Assembly: GCA_023435645.1 (NCBI GenBank)
Contig: JAEYRK010000082.1
Location: 1 to 64,000 of the forward strand
Length of the DNA stretch: 64,000 bases
Source of the DNA: Bacillota bacterium
GTDB taxonomy: Bacteria; Bacillota; Clostridia; Lachnospirales; Lachnospiraceae
Reading direction: 5' to 3'
Below are positions 8,601-18,590 of this stretch, in pieces (within the stretch, counting starts at the first letter, position 1; each line of letters opens with the position of its first letter). The position numbers and the translations under genes are program-made. A model generated the notes under the pieces. It was not told the origin of the DNA, made no database searches, and worked only from the letters and a program-made list of their open reading frames with translations.

Positions 8601-9038
8601 TTAGGTATTACTAATCTCTCCTGTACAATGCGGGCATTTGGATGCCTGTATGTGAATGTCAGAGAAGCAATAAGGGCATTTCTTCATGGTAGGCGCCAGG
8701 GTCGGTTCAGGCTTCTTCAGCTTATTGATCCATTTGACCAAGAGAAACACCACAAAGGCCATAATCAGGAAATTCAGTACTCCGGACAGAAAAGCTCCGT
8801 ACTTGATGACTGCCGCTTCTGCCGCCTCTGCGTCAGCCAGGCTGTCATATTTCTTCCCATCCAGGGGAAGAAACAGATTATTAAAATTAATTCTTTTTGT
8901 AAATATACCTAATAAGGGCATAATGATATCATTTACCAAGGAATTCACTATTCCGTTAAAGGCTCCGCCGATAATGATACCGACCGCAAGGTCTATCATA
9001 TTACCCTTCAAGGCAAATTTTTTAAATTCTTTTAGCAT
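8601..9038 (-). CDS. mscL: Large-conductance mechanosensitive channel with zinc-ribbon tail
   Basis: MscL opens a wide pore under membrane tension and releases solutes on hypo-osmotic shock. The 145-aa protein has the N-terminal helix (MLKEFKKFALKGN), the gating first membrane segment (VGIIIGGAFNGIVNSLVNDIIMP) and TM2 (FLIMAFVVFLLVKWINKL). Unusually, the C-terminal cytoplasmic helix bundle is extended or replaced by two CxxC motifs (CPYC and CPHC, 14 residues between them), a zinc-ribbon-like tail. The ATG at 9036-9038 follows AAGGAGG at a good distance; an upstream ATG overlaps that site and is rejected. Confidence 0.93.
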   Translation of the reverse strand: MLKEFKKFALKGNMIDLAVGIIIGGAFNGIVNSLVNDIIMPLLGIFTKRINFNNLFLPLDGKKYDSLADAEAAEAAVIKYGAFLSGVLNFLIMAFVVFLLVKWINKLKKPEPTLAPTMKKCPYCFSDIHIQASKCPHCTGEISNT

Positions 9039-9191
9039 ATGCATCCTCCTTATGAACATGATGATTGCTTGTCCAATCCGATTTTACCACCCCCTGTATC
9101 CTATGGCAATCCCTTTTCATAAAACAATCCGTCATTGTGTTAAAACCCTAGCTTTGGTATAGCCCTGGCTACATAGCCTAAATCCCACGCC

Positions 9192-9746
9192 TTAAGTCTC
9201 TATGAAATTGATTCCATAAACCGCACAATCGCAAGGGCTTCCATCCCTGCGTTTGCTGACATGGTAAACAGTCCTTTCATACTTCATACCGCATTTTTGC
9301 ATAACCCTGCCCGAAGCGATATTCAGGACATCATGGCGGGCTGTGATCCTCCTGTAACCGATCTCCTGGAACAGGTAGTGCATTACAGCGTGGAGTGCTT
9401 CTGTCATAATCCCCCGACTCCAATATTCCTTCCCAAGACAATACCCTACCTCACAGGTCAGCTCCCCATCATATTGTATCTCCACACTGATGGAACCGAT
9501 TGCAGTATTGGTGTTTTTTAAGCAGATTGCCCAATTGTAATAATTATCATGCCCATAACGCAGCATCCATTCCCTGATCCTCTTCTGTGTCACAGATGGA
9601 TCCTGATGTGGTCCCCAGGGTAGATATTTCACTACCTCAGGATCACCGGCCCAATGATGATACATGTCCTCCGCATCCTCCTCACAAAATCTACGAAGTA
9701 ACAGCCGCAGGGTCTCAATGGAATTGGTTCCCTTATGTCTAAGCAT
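9192..9746 (-). CDS. GNAT acetyltransferase, RimJ/RimL-like
   Basis: A 184-aa acetyltransferase. It opens with the RimJ/RimL pattern (ETLRLLLRRFCEEDAEDMY) and has the substrate strand CEVGYCLGKEYWSRGIMTEAL, where the last part is the acetyl-CoA loop, and the late ASGRVMQKCGM helix seen in this group. The acceptor could be a protein N-terminus, an amino acid or a small amine. The ATG follows GGGGTGAG. No neighbour suggests its substrate. Confidence 0.85.
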   Translation of the reverse strand: MLRHKGTNSIETLRLLLRRFCEEDAEDMYHHWAGDPEVVKYLPWGPHQDPSVTQKRIREWMLRYGHDNYYNWAICLKNTNTAIGSISVEIQYDGELTCEVGYCLGKEYWSRGIMTEALHAVMHYLFQEIGYRRITARHDVLNIASGRVMQKCGMKYERTVYHVSKRRDGSPCDCAVYGINFIET

Positions 9747-9802
9747 TTTCTCACCCCTTCAAAAAATGCTTATACAGAGACCAGCCTTATTATTACAGGA
9801 AC

Positions 9803-12211
9803 TTATACGATGATCTGATGGAGCCTTCCATCATCCACTAATTTCAGTTTATTTCCCTGCACCCTATTCCCATCCACGGTCAGCTCAGATACCTTTTCCA
9901 CTCCCTTACTCCTACTGATGACCGTTATTTCATAGGGGGTGGATCCGTACTGATACCTGATTTTATATTCGCCGAAGCTCATTGGTGTGGCCGGAGAGAG
10001 GATCAGACTGTCCGCCTCTTTTCTGATCCCAAGGAACCACTGGACCAGTCCCTGATACATCCATCCCGCCGAGCCGGTATACCAGCTCCAACCGCCCTTA
10101 CCGGCGTAAGGCTCCGTTGGAGATATGTCCGCTACCATTACATAGGGTTCCCTCTCATACCGAAGGGCCTTACTTTTTTCCTCCGTCAAATGGATTGGAT
10201 TTAGCATCGTAAAGAGCTTGTAGGCCATATCGTAATTGCAGACCATCGTGGTGGCTATTGCCAGCCATACTGCCGCATGGGTATACTGTCCCCCGTTTTC
10301 CCTGACCCCGGGAAGATAGTTTTTGATATAGCCGGGATTTTTACTGGTTTTGTTAAAGGGAGGTGTTAGCAGTAGGGATATGCCGTATTCCTCTAGGATT
10401 AGGTTCTCCCAGGCTGATTTCATGGCTGTTAAGGCTCTCTCCCTACCGGCTCCACCGGAGATGACACTCCAGGACTGGCTGATCGAGTCAATTTTGCACT
10501 CATCACTGTCCTTCCCGCCCAGTTTTGTTCCATCATCATAAAAGGCTCTAAGGTACCATGCTCCATCCCAGGCATGTTCTTCTATACTATAAATCAAGCC
10601 CTCCCTCATCAGCCTCAGCTTCTCAGCATATTCATTATCCTCTGCCATGCTACATACCGGAATAAATTCTCCCAGCAAAGTATAGAGAAACCATGCCAGC
10701 CACACACTCTCACCTTTTCCTTCAATGCCAACCTCATTCATGCCGTCATTCCAATCACCGCCTCCCATGAGGGGCAAACCATGGCTACCCAAATGGGTAA
10801 TCTGAATGGTTTTCTTACAGTGCTCATAAACAGTTTCCCTTATCTCTGAGATTTCCGGAGTAAACATAATTTCCTTCTGCTCCTTCATAAGAACAGGTCC
10901 CTTGATATAGGGAACCCTTTCCTGAAGAATGGAGGTGTCCCCGGTATTCTTGATATAGGCAGCAGTTGCATAGGGCAACCATAACAGATCATCGGTAATT
11001 CTGGTTCTTACTCCCACTCCCATGGGCGGATGCCACCAATGCTGCACATCCCCCTCCTCAAATTGTCTGCTACAAGCAATCAGGATTTGTTTCCTTAAGG
11101 CTCCCGGGTCCGTGAAATTCAGAGAAAGTGTATCCTGCAGCTGATCTCTATATCCATAGGCACCTCCACACTGATAAAAGGCTGCCCTAGCATTAATTCT
11201 GCAGGAAATCGTCTGATAAAGCAACCATCCGTTCACCAGGATATCCAGAGCCCGGTCCTTCGTACTGACTCTGAGCGTCCCAAGGATCCTGTCCCAGTAG
11301 TCCTTGACCCGGTTCAGCTCCTGTTCTGCCATGGTCGGTTCCTTATATTTATTTCTTAGCCTGCTGATCTCCTCGGGATTATTGCTGATCCCTAACGTAA
11401 ATAACACCACCTTGGTTTCCTCCGGGGGAACAATGACAGAGACCTGTATTGCCCCGCAGGAATCAAGGCCCACCCCCGTATTACAGGATAGCTTGCGGCC
11501 GACTCCCCACGGCTCACGGATAGAGCCCTTGTGGCCCAAAAACTCCTGTCGGTCCCCTGTGTAGCCGGTAATCATCTCACTGGAGAACAGAAAGGCTCGA
11601 CTGTCTTTGAAATGTTGGGTATAGATGTTCCTGGCACTAAAGATTTCCTCCTCATTATGATAGGCAGTCCTAATATAAGGATTCGTGTGCTCTCTCTGCG
11701 TTCCCAGAACCCATTCCACGTAATAGGTAAGGCCCAGATATTTTGCCTTATCCGTATGGTTCGTCAGCTTCAGCTTCCAAAGCTTCACAGGCTCTTCCAA
11801 GGGAATGAATACCTGCAGCTCTTGCTCCACCCCATTCTCCTCATGCAAAAAGGTAGAATACCCGAAGCCGTGTCTGACCAAATAGGAGCCTTTATCCGTT
11901 CTTCCCAGCGATACTGGAGTTATCATATCACCGGTAACCTCATCGATCACATAGATTACCTCTGTAGCCGGATCTCTGACCGGGTCATTGGACCAGGGTG
12001 TTAGCTTAAACTCTCTGCTGTTATAGGCCCAGGTAAAGCCAGCCCCTGATTCTGAAATATGAAACCCGAACTTCTTATTTGCGATTACATTAATCCATGG
12101 CGCCGGCGGTCGGTTTCCTTCCTCCAACCGGATTTCGTACTCCCGCCCATCCTCTACAAAACCACCAAAGCCGTTAAAATACTCTAACTTCCGGTTTTCT
12201 GCTGACTCCAA
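9803..12211 (-). CDS. GH94 part of a split cyclic beta-1,2-glucan synthase
   Basis: An 802-aa GH94 glycan phosphorylase module. It begins at the point where the C-terminal part of NdvB/ChvB-type synthases begins (LEYFNGFGGF, then PAPWINVIAN, SESGAGFTWAYNSRE, LTPWSNDPVRDP). The catalytic Asp lies in GGGDWNDGMNEVG (about residue 482), with TYYVEWVLG and GWSWYTGSAGWMYQ further on. In NdvB this domain trims the linear glucan to set chain length. An ATG at 12229 has no ribosome site; TTG at 12209-12211 follows AGGAGG by seven bases and is preferred. The upstream gene is in the same reading frame, separated by TAG and TAA stops. A stand-alone beta-1,2-oligoglucan phosphorylase is the alternative. 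Confidence 0.88.
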   Translation of the reverse strand: MESAENRKLEYFNGFGGFVEDGREYEIRLEEGNRPPAPWINVIANKKFGFHISESGAGFTWAYNSREFKLTPWSNDPVRDPATEVIYVIDEVTGDMITPVSLGRTDKGSYLVRHGFGYSTFLHEENGVEQELQVFIPLEEPVKLWKLKLTNHTDKAKYLGLTYYVEWVLGTQREHTNPYIRTAYHNEEEIFSARNIYTQHFKDSRAFLFSSEMITGYTGDRQEFLGHKGSIREPWGVGRKLSCNTGVGLDSCGAIQVSVIVPPEETKVVLFTLGISNNPEEISRLRNKYKEPTMAEQELNRVKDYWDRILGTLRVSTKDRALDILVNGWLLYQTISCRINARAAFYQCGGAYGYRDQLQDTLSLNFTDPGALRKQILIACSRQFEEGDVQHWWHPPMGVGVRTRITDDLLWLPYATAAYIKNTGDTSILQERVPYIKGPVLMKEQKEIMFTPEISEIRETVYEHCKKTIQITHLGSHGLPLMGGGDWNDGMNEVGIEGKGESVWLAWFLYTLLGEFIPVCSMAEDNEYAEKLRLMREGLIYSIEEHAWDGAWYLRAFYDDGTKLGGKDSDECKIDSISQSWSVISGGAGRERALTAMKSAWENLILEEYGISLLLTPPFNKTSKNPGYIKNYLPGVRENGGQYTHAAVWLAIATTMVCNYDMAYKLFTMLNPIHLTEEKSKALRYEREPYVMVADISPTEPYAGKGGWSWYTGSAGWMYQGLVQWFLGIRKEADSLILSPATPMSFGEYKIRYQYGSTPYEITVISRSKGVEKVSELTVDGNRVQGNKLKLVDDGRLHQIIV

Positions 12212-12250
12212 GCCTATTCCTCCTAACATGACTTATATTAATTCCCGGAC

Positions 12251-15200
12251 CTACTCCTCCATCATTGCCTTCAGATTATCCTTCGCATCCTTAAAATAAA
12301 TTCCCGTCCTGTCATTGAATACAATTCTGGCCACAGTATACAGTAGATCAATTTCGGCAGGAAGCATCTGATAGGTGTGCAAAACATAAAAGCTGGGTTT
12401 CTCGTTACCTGAATCATAGACCTTAAGGGCACTGGTCAGATCATTGATTAGATTGTCCACCTCCTGCAGATAGCCCTGTCTCCCATTCACCAATAAAATC
12501 AGATCTGCGATCACTCTGTTTATACTGAGATACTCATATGCCTTCAGAACATCCTTGATTACCCCCTCCTGCTCAATCGAATCCACCGCTAAGAGTAAAA
12601 TCGGATTGTCCCCGGAAATACCAAACTTCCATAATAAGCTCTGATCCTTAGCATTCCTCCAGATATTCAAGCCAGGTCCCCTAAAGTACTGTGAAGGGTA
12701 GTACAGAGGACCAATCAGATCCTGGAAGGCATTCAGCTGTTGCTTCGTTATCTCCAGGTATTTCAATTCAATTTCGCTCTGTAACCGGTATTTTTCTAAC
12801 AAATCCTCAATACGGTAAGGAACATTCAGCTCCTCTCCAATTCGAATGGCCTCCTCCCTGCTGCTGCAGACTCCGGTCAGGAAATAGATACTGGACTTTT
12901 CCCCTGCCTCCAGAGAAATGCTTACCCTAAGACTTATGATTGGATCATTCGTATAGCCCGAATAGTTGGAAAGAGGAGAGCCTTCAACGACTGCTTCCGG
13001 ATCAGCCATAGAGTGATTTCTTCCAATGAATTTCGTTCTGTCATTTTCATATTCCACAGGCTTTAATTGAACGGCTCCGGTCCTAATCATATGCATCACA
13101 TAAGGCTTCTCAATTTCTTTTTGGCTCCTTCTTTTTGATAGTAAGATATCTGACCCTTCCACAAACTCGCTCTCTATAAAAAGCTTATGAAAGGCCGGAT
13201 GGCTTAACTCCGCCAAATGCTTATCATTTACGATTTCCATATAGCTGGTAATCTCCAGCTGCTTTGTATACTTACCAAGATTGGATAGCTCCAGCTTACG
13301 GATCTCCATCGGATGATCCGGAGATAAGCTGACCGTAGTATGCGTAAAGATATCTCCATCCCTTCTCTTATATTCAATCCCATGATGGGTGAAAATCACC
13401 TGATACTCCTCCGGCTCCACTCCGGTTGGATGATAGGCACTACTCCAGACTGGATTCTTTCCGATCTCCCTGATATAGAAATATTGCCCGGTGCTTCCAT
13501 GGGGATCCGGACGGAAACGGTATAGCATTCTATCCTCATAGCTGCTAAAGCCATCACCGTCGGAGGTAATCATCAGGGAATATTTCCGATTGGATAGATA
13601 ACCCGCCACAGGAGCTGTTGGCGAGGTGATATTAACATACCGATTGCCATAGGTCACCTGTTGGAATTCCAGCTTACTGAAGTTAATTGTATAGCCTCTT
13701 TTCGCCGTGGAAACCAGATGAGACTGCCGTTTCTCCTCCAATAATACCTCTGCAGCCTTTATCATCGGTTCTGAATGGAATCTTCTGCGCATAATCCCAT
13801 GGTTTAGATAATTGTTGATTGCTACCAGATTCATGCCCTGGTGATGTGCCATGAAGGATTTGACGATCCGATATGGGGTCATCTCATCCGCATCGGGTCC
13901 GTTAAAATCCACCGCTTCATAAAAGCCGTATTCTCCATAAACTCCCATCTTTAGCATCCTTCTTAAATTAGAGAAGCAATCCGTGTCGGCATACTCCAGA
14001 GCCAGCAATGTAGCATAGGGTGCAACCACCAGTGAAGTCCTTCTGACCGGCTGAAGCCTCAGCTTTGGAACACCAAAGGCCTTATACTGGTAATTGGAAT
14101 ACAAATCAAAGCGAAAATACTGAGATTCTGAGATCCCCCAGGGTATCCCCATCTGCTTGGCATAGATCATGTGCTGCAGGACTGCTGCCTTCGCTGTTTC
14201 CGAGAATACGGAGCCCTTATATTCCTTCATTACCAGATTCGGCATCAGATATTCAAACATGGTACCGCTCCAGGAAACGAAGCAAGGGATTCCCTTCACC
14301 ATGGTTAGGGGCCTGCCCAGCTTATGCCAATGCTTTAACGGTGTCTCACCTCTAGCCACACAAAGAAAGCTGGTCAGTGAGGATTCTGAAGCAATCAGAT
14401 CGTAGCAACCGGAATCCAGTGTTTGGGATTCCACATGATATCCGATATGAAATAGCATCCGCCTCTCATTATAAAGAAATCCAAACTCTGTATTCTCTTC
14501 CATTCCATTGATCCTAGCGATCAACTCGGTAATTCTACCCATCAGTATCTTCGCCTTTTTATGCTCCGCTTTTGCCAGCTGTCTTAGGGTAGGACAATCC
14601 TGAAAGCTATATTCCTTCAGCTGAAAGGCTGCCACCTCTTCTACGAAGTCTTCAATCATATAGGAAAGCCTTCTGCACCATCTGGTTTCCTCACAGAATA
14701 GCCTTCCCCTGCCCTCCAGTTCCTCCCAGATGTCTCGGATATCCTCAATAAAATCTCCGATTTCGGTATAATCCTCCTTCAGCTTCCCGCTATAATTCCC
14801 TAATCTCAGTATGCTCCGAAGCATCGCAACGCTACTTTTCTTCAGTATGGGCTGGTCTGCCATCTCCGCCAGTCCATTCTTCAGGGTAACCATATGCCCC
14901 AGGAAATTACCGCTGTCTACCGTTGAGATATAGGCAGGACTTAAGATCTCCAGCGAATAGATACCATACCAGTTATAAAGATGCCCCCTGAACTTCGGAA
15001 GCTTCCCTATGGTCGTCAGAAGATTCTCCACCTGGGTAAGGAAGGAGCTAAGACTCTCATAACCCAGATCCCAGGCTGACAGGATGGACAGTGCTTGCAG
15101 ACCGATATTGGTCGGTGAGGTCTTTTCACTGATTCTGGTCATATGAGTCTGTTGTAAATTGTCCGGGCATAACCAGTTTCGCTCCTTCGTAGAAAATTCC

Positions 15201-18200
15201 TTAAAGAACAGCCAGGTCCTAAGGGCAGTCTCATGCAGAAGCGCAAGATCCTCAGGCAGCTCCTCCCGGTCATTCTCCTCCCTGGGCAGACTGATATAAT
15301 AGGCTGTCAAAAATGCAGTAGTCCACAGGAGTGCCACACTGCCGAATACGATAAACTCCAGAGCAGTTAGCTCACGGTCGAGCATCAGCCCCAATAGCAG
15401 GGCTGTGGGTATTAAGCTACTCCACATGGAGAGAAAATAGCCCTTCTTTGTATTGATTATGGATGCATCCACACTTTCTGCCGTATTCCAGCGGAGCAGA
15501 TTCTTCCTGCTTATAAATAGTCGAAACATCGTCCGAAGGGCCGCATCCGTCGCAATATAAGCTCGATATGGAGTCAGAACCAGCTCCAGGAAGGTCCGCT
15601 CCAGCATAATCCCAAGCTCCTTAAAGAAGCTCCTGTATACAAATGCCAGCTTCGGTCTTAATAGCTTCTGCTTAAGCAGTGAAATCAGCATGACGATGAT
15701 ATTAAAGAGGTCGCTGAAGAACACCAGGGGCAGCCAGAGAAGGGGCAGCTCGGGCAGCCATGCCAGGTTAAGGAGAATCAGAAGGGTTTTACTGAGGGGA
15801 ACCATGCTTCTTCTCAGATTATCCGCAATTTTCCACTTCGATAACGCACAAACCTTTCTGCGATCCGCTGTTTTCCTGAAGAACAGCCAAGGTAAGAGCT
15901 GCCAGTCACCCCGAATCCATCGGTGCTCTCTTTTTGCATAGGAAATAACGCTTCCCGGAAAGGTATCCATGACCTTTACGGAGCTTGAGAAGGCTGTACG
16001 AGCATAGCAGCTCTCCAGAAGATCATGGCTCAGCACGCTGTTCTCCGGAATTGTCCCATGGAGCAGGGTATGAAAGGCCCTGACATGATATATGCCCTTA
16101 CCGATATAGGTTCCCTGATTGAAGATATCCTGATAGATATCCGAAATCACTGCAGAATAATGATCCAGACCTGATTGCCCGCCAAAAATCATGGTAAACA
16201 GGCTACCCTTTTTATCAAGAATGTGGTTTCTGACTGAGGGCTGGATAATCGCATATCCTTCCTTCACTCTCCTTTTCTGCATATCCAGAACAGGCTGATT
16301 CAAAGGATGCTCCATCAGTCCAACCAGCTTTGCAGCATTATCCCATATCAGATTTGAATCCGCATCCAGGGTGATCACATACTTGAAGGTCCCCAGCAGC
16401 TCATCATTGCAATAAATCATGTCAAAGCTGGTGTTTTCCTTCTTTTCTCCGCATAAAAGGCTATTAAATTCCTCCAGCTTACCCCGCTTCCTCTCCCAGC
16501 ACATATAGCAGCCTTCCGATTCATTCCACTTGCGGTGACGGGTAAACAGGGCGAAGCGCTGATGAGCAGAAGGGTATTCACGATTCAGCTCCTCCAGACG
16601 GGTGAGTAATGCCTCCTCTATTACTTTATCCTTCGGGACAGTAAGCTCCGAGGAATCCTCATAATCGGCCAATAGGGCAAAATACAAATTCTCCTGACGA
16701 TTGGCCAGGTAAAGCCTCTGAATACGATTCAGATATTCCAAGCCCTGCTCCTTCGAGGAAAGGATCACCGGCATCACTACAAAGGTCCTGGCATACTCCG
16801 GTATCGCTTTTATAAAATCCAGTGCCGGTAGCTTCTTCACCAGGATTCTGCGGGTAAAAAGGAATATGGATACCTCCATGGCAATCCCCGTAAGCAGAGG
16901 CAAAGATGCCAAAAACAAAAGAATATATTGATAGGGAAGTAATACTGTCTCCCATCGCAGTAACCGGGTCAGTCCCAGCAGAATACTGATCAGCAGAAGG
17001 AAGGATACTACAAAATAAAGAAATCCCTTTACATTCCTCTTCTTCTTAAGTATGGCCGGGGCAGGCTTAAGAAGGGCTTGATATTTTAGTACCGGATATC
17101 CCTTTCCCAGCAGATAGGTTCCGACATGATGAGGATGATTTAGGTCCTCCCTTCCTTCCATTGCCAGCTTTAAGCAGTCCTCTGCTACCTTCTCCTCCAG
17201 GATCTTGTAACGGTGCGCCAGCTTCACGATCACTTCACGGTACATACCTCTGCTCTCAGAATCCATGAAAGCATAATAGCCTGCCGGATCCCTTCGGAGC
17301 AGTTGCTCCAGAACAGAGAATTCTTCAAAGAGCGCTTCACTGTCCGTCTCATTGATTTCTCTCAAGCTTATGATCAGTGCCCGAATTCCGGCCTCATGAC
17401 CGGCTTCAATCCGACCCTCCTCCATGAACAGACTGCTGGGCTTTAAGTCCATAGAGGTACAATGATACTCCAAATACTTTTGGAGTAGCCTATGATCCAC
17501 GGACATGTTCTTCAACAGATAGACTACATGGGCATGAAAAGAGAAATCATCCCGACAATCCATATCCGTATCTCTCAATAGCGGGGTTATGTCCTGTAGG
17601 GTCTGTCCGACAGTCAGATGATCCTTCACGAATTTCTCCGCTTTTGACTTTAGTTTAATAATTCTCAAAATTTCCTCTGAAACCTCAATAATACTTTCCA
17701 GTAAGCAGAAGCCTAGCATCTCCGGGAGTACCCACAGCTCCTTATCCGTCAGCTTACATTCGGTCTGATAGGCATTTACCATCAAGGATATGTTTTCTCT
17801 GCTTAGGTGACCGCCCGATAAAGCTACCATATGCTTCGCTAGTATATAGACCCTGGGGTAGCCTTTCATTTCCCGATTTCTTAAAATAGGCAATACCTCA
17901 TAGCTGGTACCTGAGGAACGGATTTTCTTAATCTCCCGGTACATGATTTGAAAGTTATCAAATAGCCACCTAGCCGCAGGGATTAGATAAATGATATCCG
18001 TGGATAGCTCTGAAATACTTTTTCTAATTCTGTTCAGCTTCTTATAGGCAGTCTGGTTATAATCATCCAGAACAAAATTATATCTTGAAAGCTTCACTTC
18101 TCTATGGCTTAAGGCCAAGACAAGCATCTGTTTTTCCCAGTCCTCAGGGTTACGGGCATCCCCTGTCCGAATCCTCAGTTTTTTTCTCTTAAAATAAATA

Positions 18201-18316
18201 AAGCGGTAAATAAGGTACCATAATATGCTGCAAACCAGCATGGATAAAATTGACAGTACAGCGATTCCTGCTACACTGTCAATGAAAAATCGAATTCCGT
18301 CCTTAGTAGTCAGCAA
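12251..18316 (-). CDS. ndvB: Cyclic beta-1,2-glucan synthase, GT84 and middle domains
   Basis: A 2021-aa membrane protein matching the first two-thirds of NdvB/ChvB/Cgs. Order: N-terminal membrane segment (about 13-40), cytoplasmic region, two more segments (about 425-490), GT84 glycosyltransferase with TLDADSN (about 650) and HRWIRGDW (about 800), further membrane segments (about 842-875 and 962-1010), a glycoamylase-like middle domain (SPTNIGLQALS near 1068, PWGISESQY near 1400, AHHQGMNL near 1492) that corresponds to the cyclising GH189 region, then a GH94-type N-terminal beta-sandwich. The start is TTG after AGGAGG. With the next gene the total is 2823 aa, close to the single-chain enzymes of Brucella and Agrobacterium (about 2830-2870). 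Confidence 0.88.
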   Translation of the reverse strand: MLTTKDGIRFFIDSVAGIAVLSILSMLVCSILWYLIYRFIYFKRKKLRIRTGDARNPEDWEKQMLVLALSHREVKLSRYNFVLDDYNQTAYKKLNRIRKSISELSTDIIYLIPAARWLFDNFQIMYREIKKIRSSGTSYEVLPILRNREMKGYPRVYILAKHMVALSGGHLSRENISLMVNAYQTECKLTDKELWVLPEMLGFCLLESIIEVSEEILRIIKLKSKAEKFVKDHLTVGQTLQDITPLLRDTDMDCRDDFSFHAHVVYLLKNMSVDHRLLQKYLEYHCTSMDLKPSSLFMEEGRIEAGHEAGIRALIISLREINETDSEALFEEFSVLEQLLRRDPAGYYAFMDSESRGMYREVIVKLAHRYKILEEKVAEDCLKLAMEGREDLNHPHHVGTYLLGKGYPVLKYQALLKPAPAILKKKRNVKGFLYFVVSFLLLISILLGLTRLLRWETVLLPYQYILLFLASLPLLTGIAMEVSIFLFTRRILVKKLPALDFIKAIPEYARTFVVMPVILSSKEQGLEYLNRIQRLYLANRQENLYFALLADYEDSSELTVPKDKVIEEALLTRLEELNREYPSAHQRFALFTRHRKWNESEGCYMCWERKRGKLEEFNSLLCGEKKENTSFDMIYCNDELLGTFKYVITLDADSNLIWDNAAKLVGLMEHPLNQPVLDMQKRRVKEGYAIIQPSVRNHILDKKGSLFTMIFGGQSGLDHYSAVISDIYQDIFNQGTYIGKGIYHVRAFHTLLHGTIPENSVLSHDLLESCYARTAFSSSVKVMDTFPGSVISYAKREHRWIRGDWQLLPWLFFRKTADRRKVCALSKWKIADNLRRSMVPLSKTLLILLNLAWLPELPLLWLPLVFFSDLFNIIVMLISLLKQKLLRPKLAFVYRSFFKELGIMLERTFLELVLTPYRAYIATDAALRTMFRLFISRKNLLRWNTAESVDASIINTKKGYFLSMWSSLIPTALLLGLMLDRELTALEFIVFGSVALLWTTAFLTAYYISLPREENDREELPEDLALLHETALRTWLFFKEFSTKERNWLCPDNLQQTHMTRISEKTSPTNIGLQALSILSAWDLGYESLSSFLTQVENLLTTIGKLPKFRGHLYNWYGIYSLEILSPAYISTVDSGNFLGHMVTLKNGLAEMADQPILKKSSVAMLRSILRLGNYSGKLKEDYTEIGDFIEDIRDIWEELEGRGRLFCEETRWCRRLSYMIEDFVEEVAAFQLKEYSFQDCPTLRQLAKAEHKKAKILMGRITELIARINGMEENTEFGFLYNERRMLFHIGYHVESQTLDSGCYDLIASESSLTSFLCVARGETPLKHWHKLGRPLTMVKGIPCFVSWSGTMFEYLMPNLVMKEYKGSVFSETAKAAVLQHMIYAKQMGIPWGISESQYFRFDLYSNYQYKAFGVPKLRLQPVRRTSLVVAPYATLLALEYADTDCFSNLRRMLKMGVYGEYGFYEAVDFNGPDADEMTPYRIVKSFMAHHQGMNLVAINNYLNHGIMRRRFHSEPMIKAAEVLLEEKRQSHLVSTAKRGYTINFSKLEFQQVTYGNRYVNITSPTAPVAGYLSNRKYSLMITSDGDGFSSYEDRMLYRFRPDPHGSTGQYFYIREIGKNPVWSSAYHPTGVEPEEYQVIFTHHGIEYKRRDGDIFTHTTVSLSPDHPMEIRKLELSNLGKYTKQLEITSYMEIVNDKHLAELSHPAFHKLFIESEFVEGSDILLSKRRSQKEIEKPYVMHMIRTGAVQLKPVEYENDRTKFIGRNHSMADPEAVVEGSPLSNYSGYTNDPIISLRVSISLEAGEKSSIYFLTGVCSSREEAIRIGEELNVPYRIEDLLEKYRLQSEIELKYLEITKQQLNAFQDLIGPLYYPSQYFRGPGLNIWRNAKDQSLLWKFGISGDNPILLLAVDSIEQEGVIKDVLKAYEYLSINRVIADLILLVNGRQGYLQEVDNLINDLTSALKVYDSGNEKPSFYVLHTYQMLPAEIDLLYTVARIVFNDRTGIYFKDAKDNLKAMMEE

Positions 18317-18490
18317 TTTCCTGCTCCTCCTGATTATGATGAATCTTCTTTTTATTATTCCAAGTTTATTGGTAATTACTTATTCCAAGGCAAAAATTTT
18401 TAAAAGCTGTTCCTCCCTACCATTTGTTGACTAGCTCTCTCCTTCCTTCGTTAATATGCTGAAGGAGCCAATCAGCCGTTTCTAATCAAG

Positions 18491-18546
18491 CAAAAAAGCC
18501 GCTTCATCCCGGCTGCATCATTTTTTACAGCTGGGAGAAACGGCTT
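18491..18546 (-). terminator. Terminator after pheT
   Basis: A stem of AAGCCGTTTCTCCCAGCTG with CAGCCGGGATGAAGCGGCTT on the minus strand followed by six T, 45 bp past pheT. It closes the pheST operon. The rest of the 18317-18590 spacer shows nothing recognisable. Confidence 0.85.
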
Positions 18547-18590
18547 CTTCCTATCTCGATATGATTTTATTCGGATTACTCAGTTACTGA

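Noticed and set aside
12211..12253. Frameshift or sequencing error splitting the glucan synthase
   Set aside because: The two parts are already in the same frame with two separate stops and a clean AGGAGG-TTG start between them, so a single indel does not explain it.
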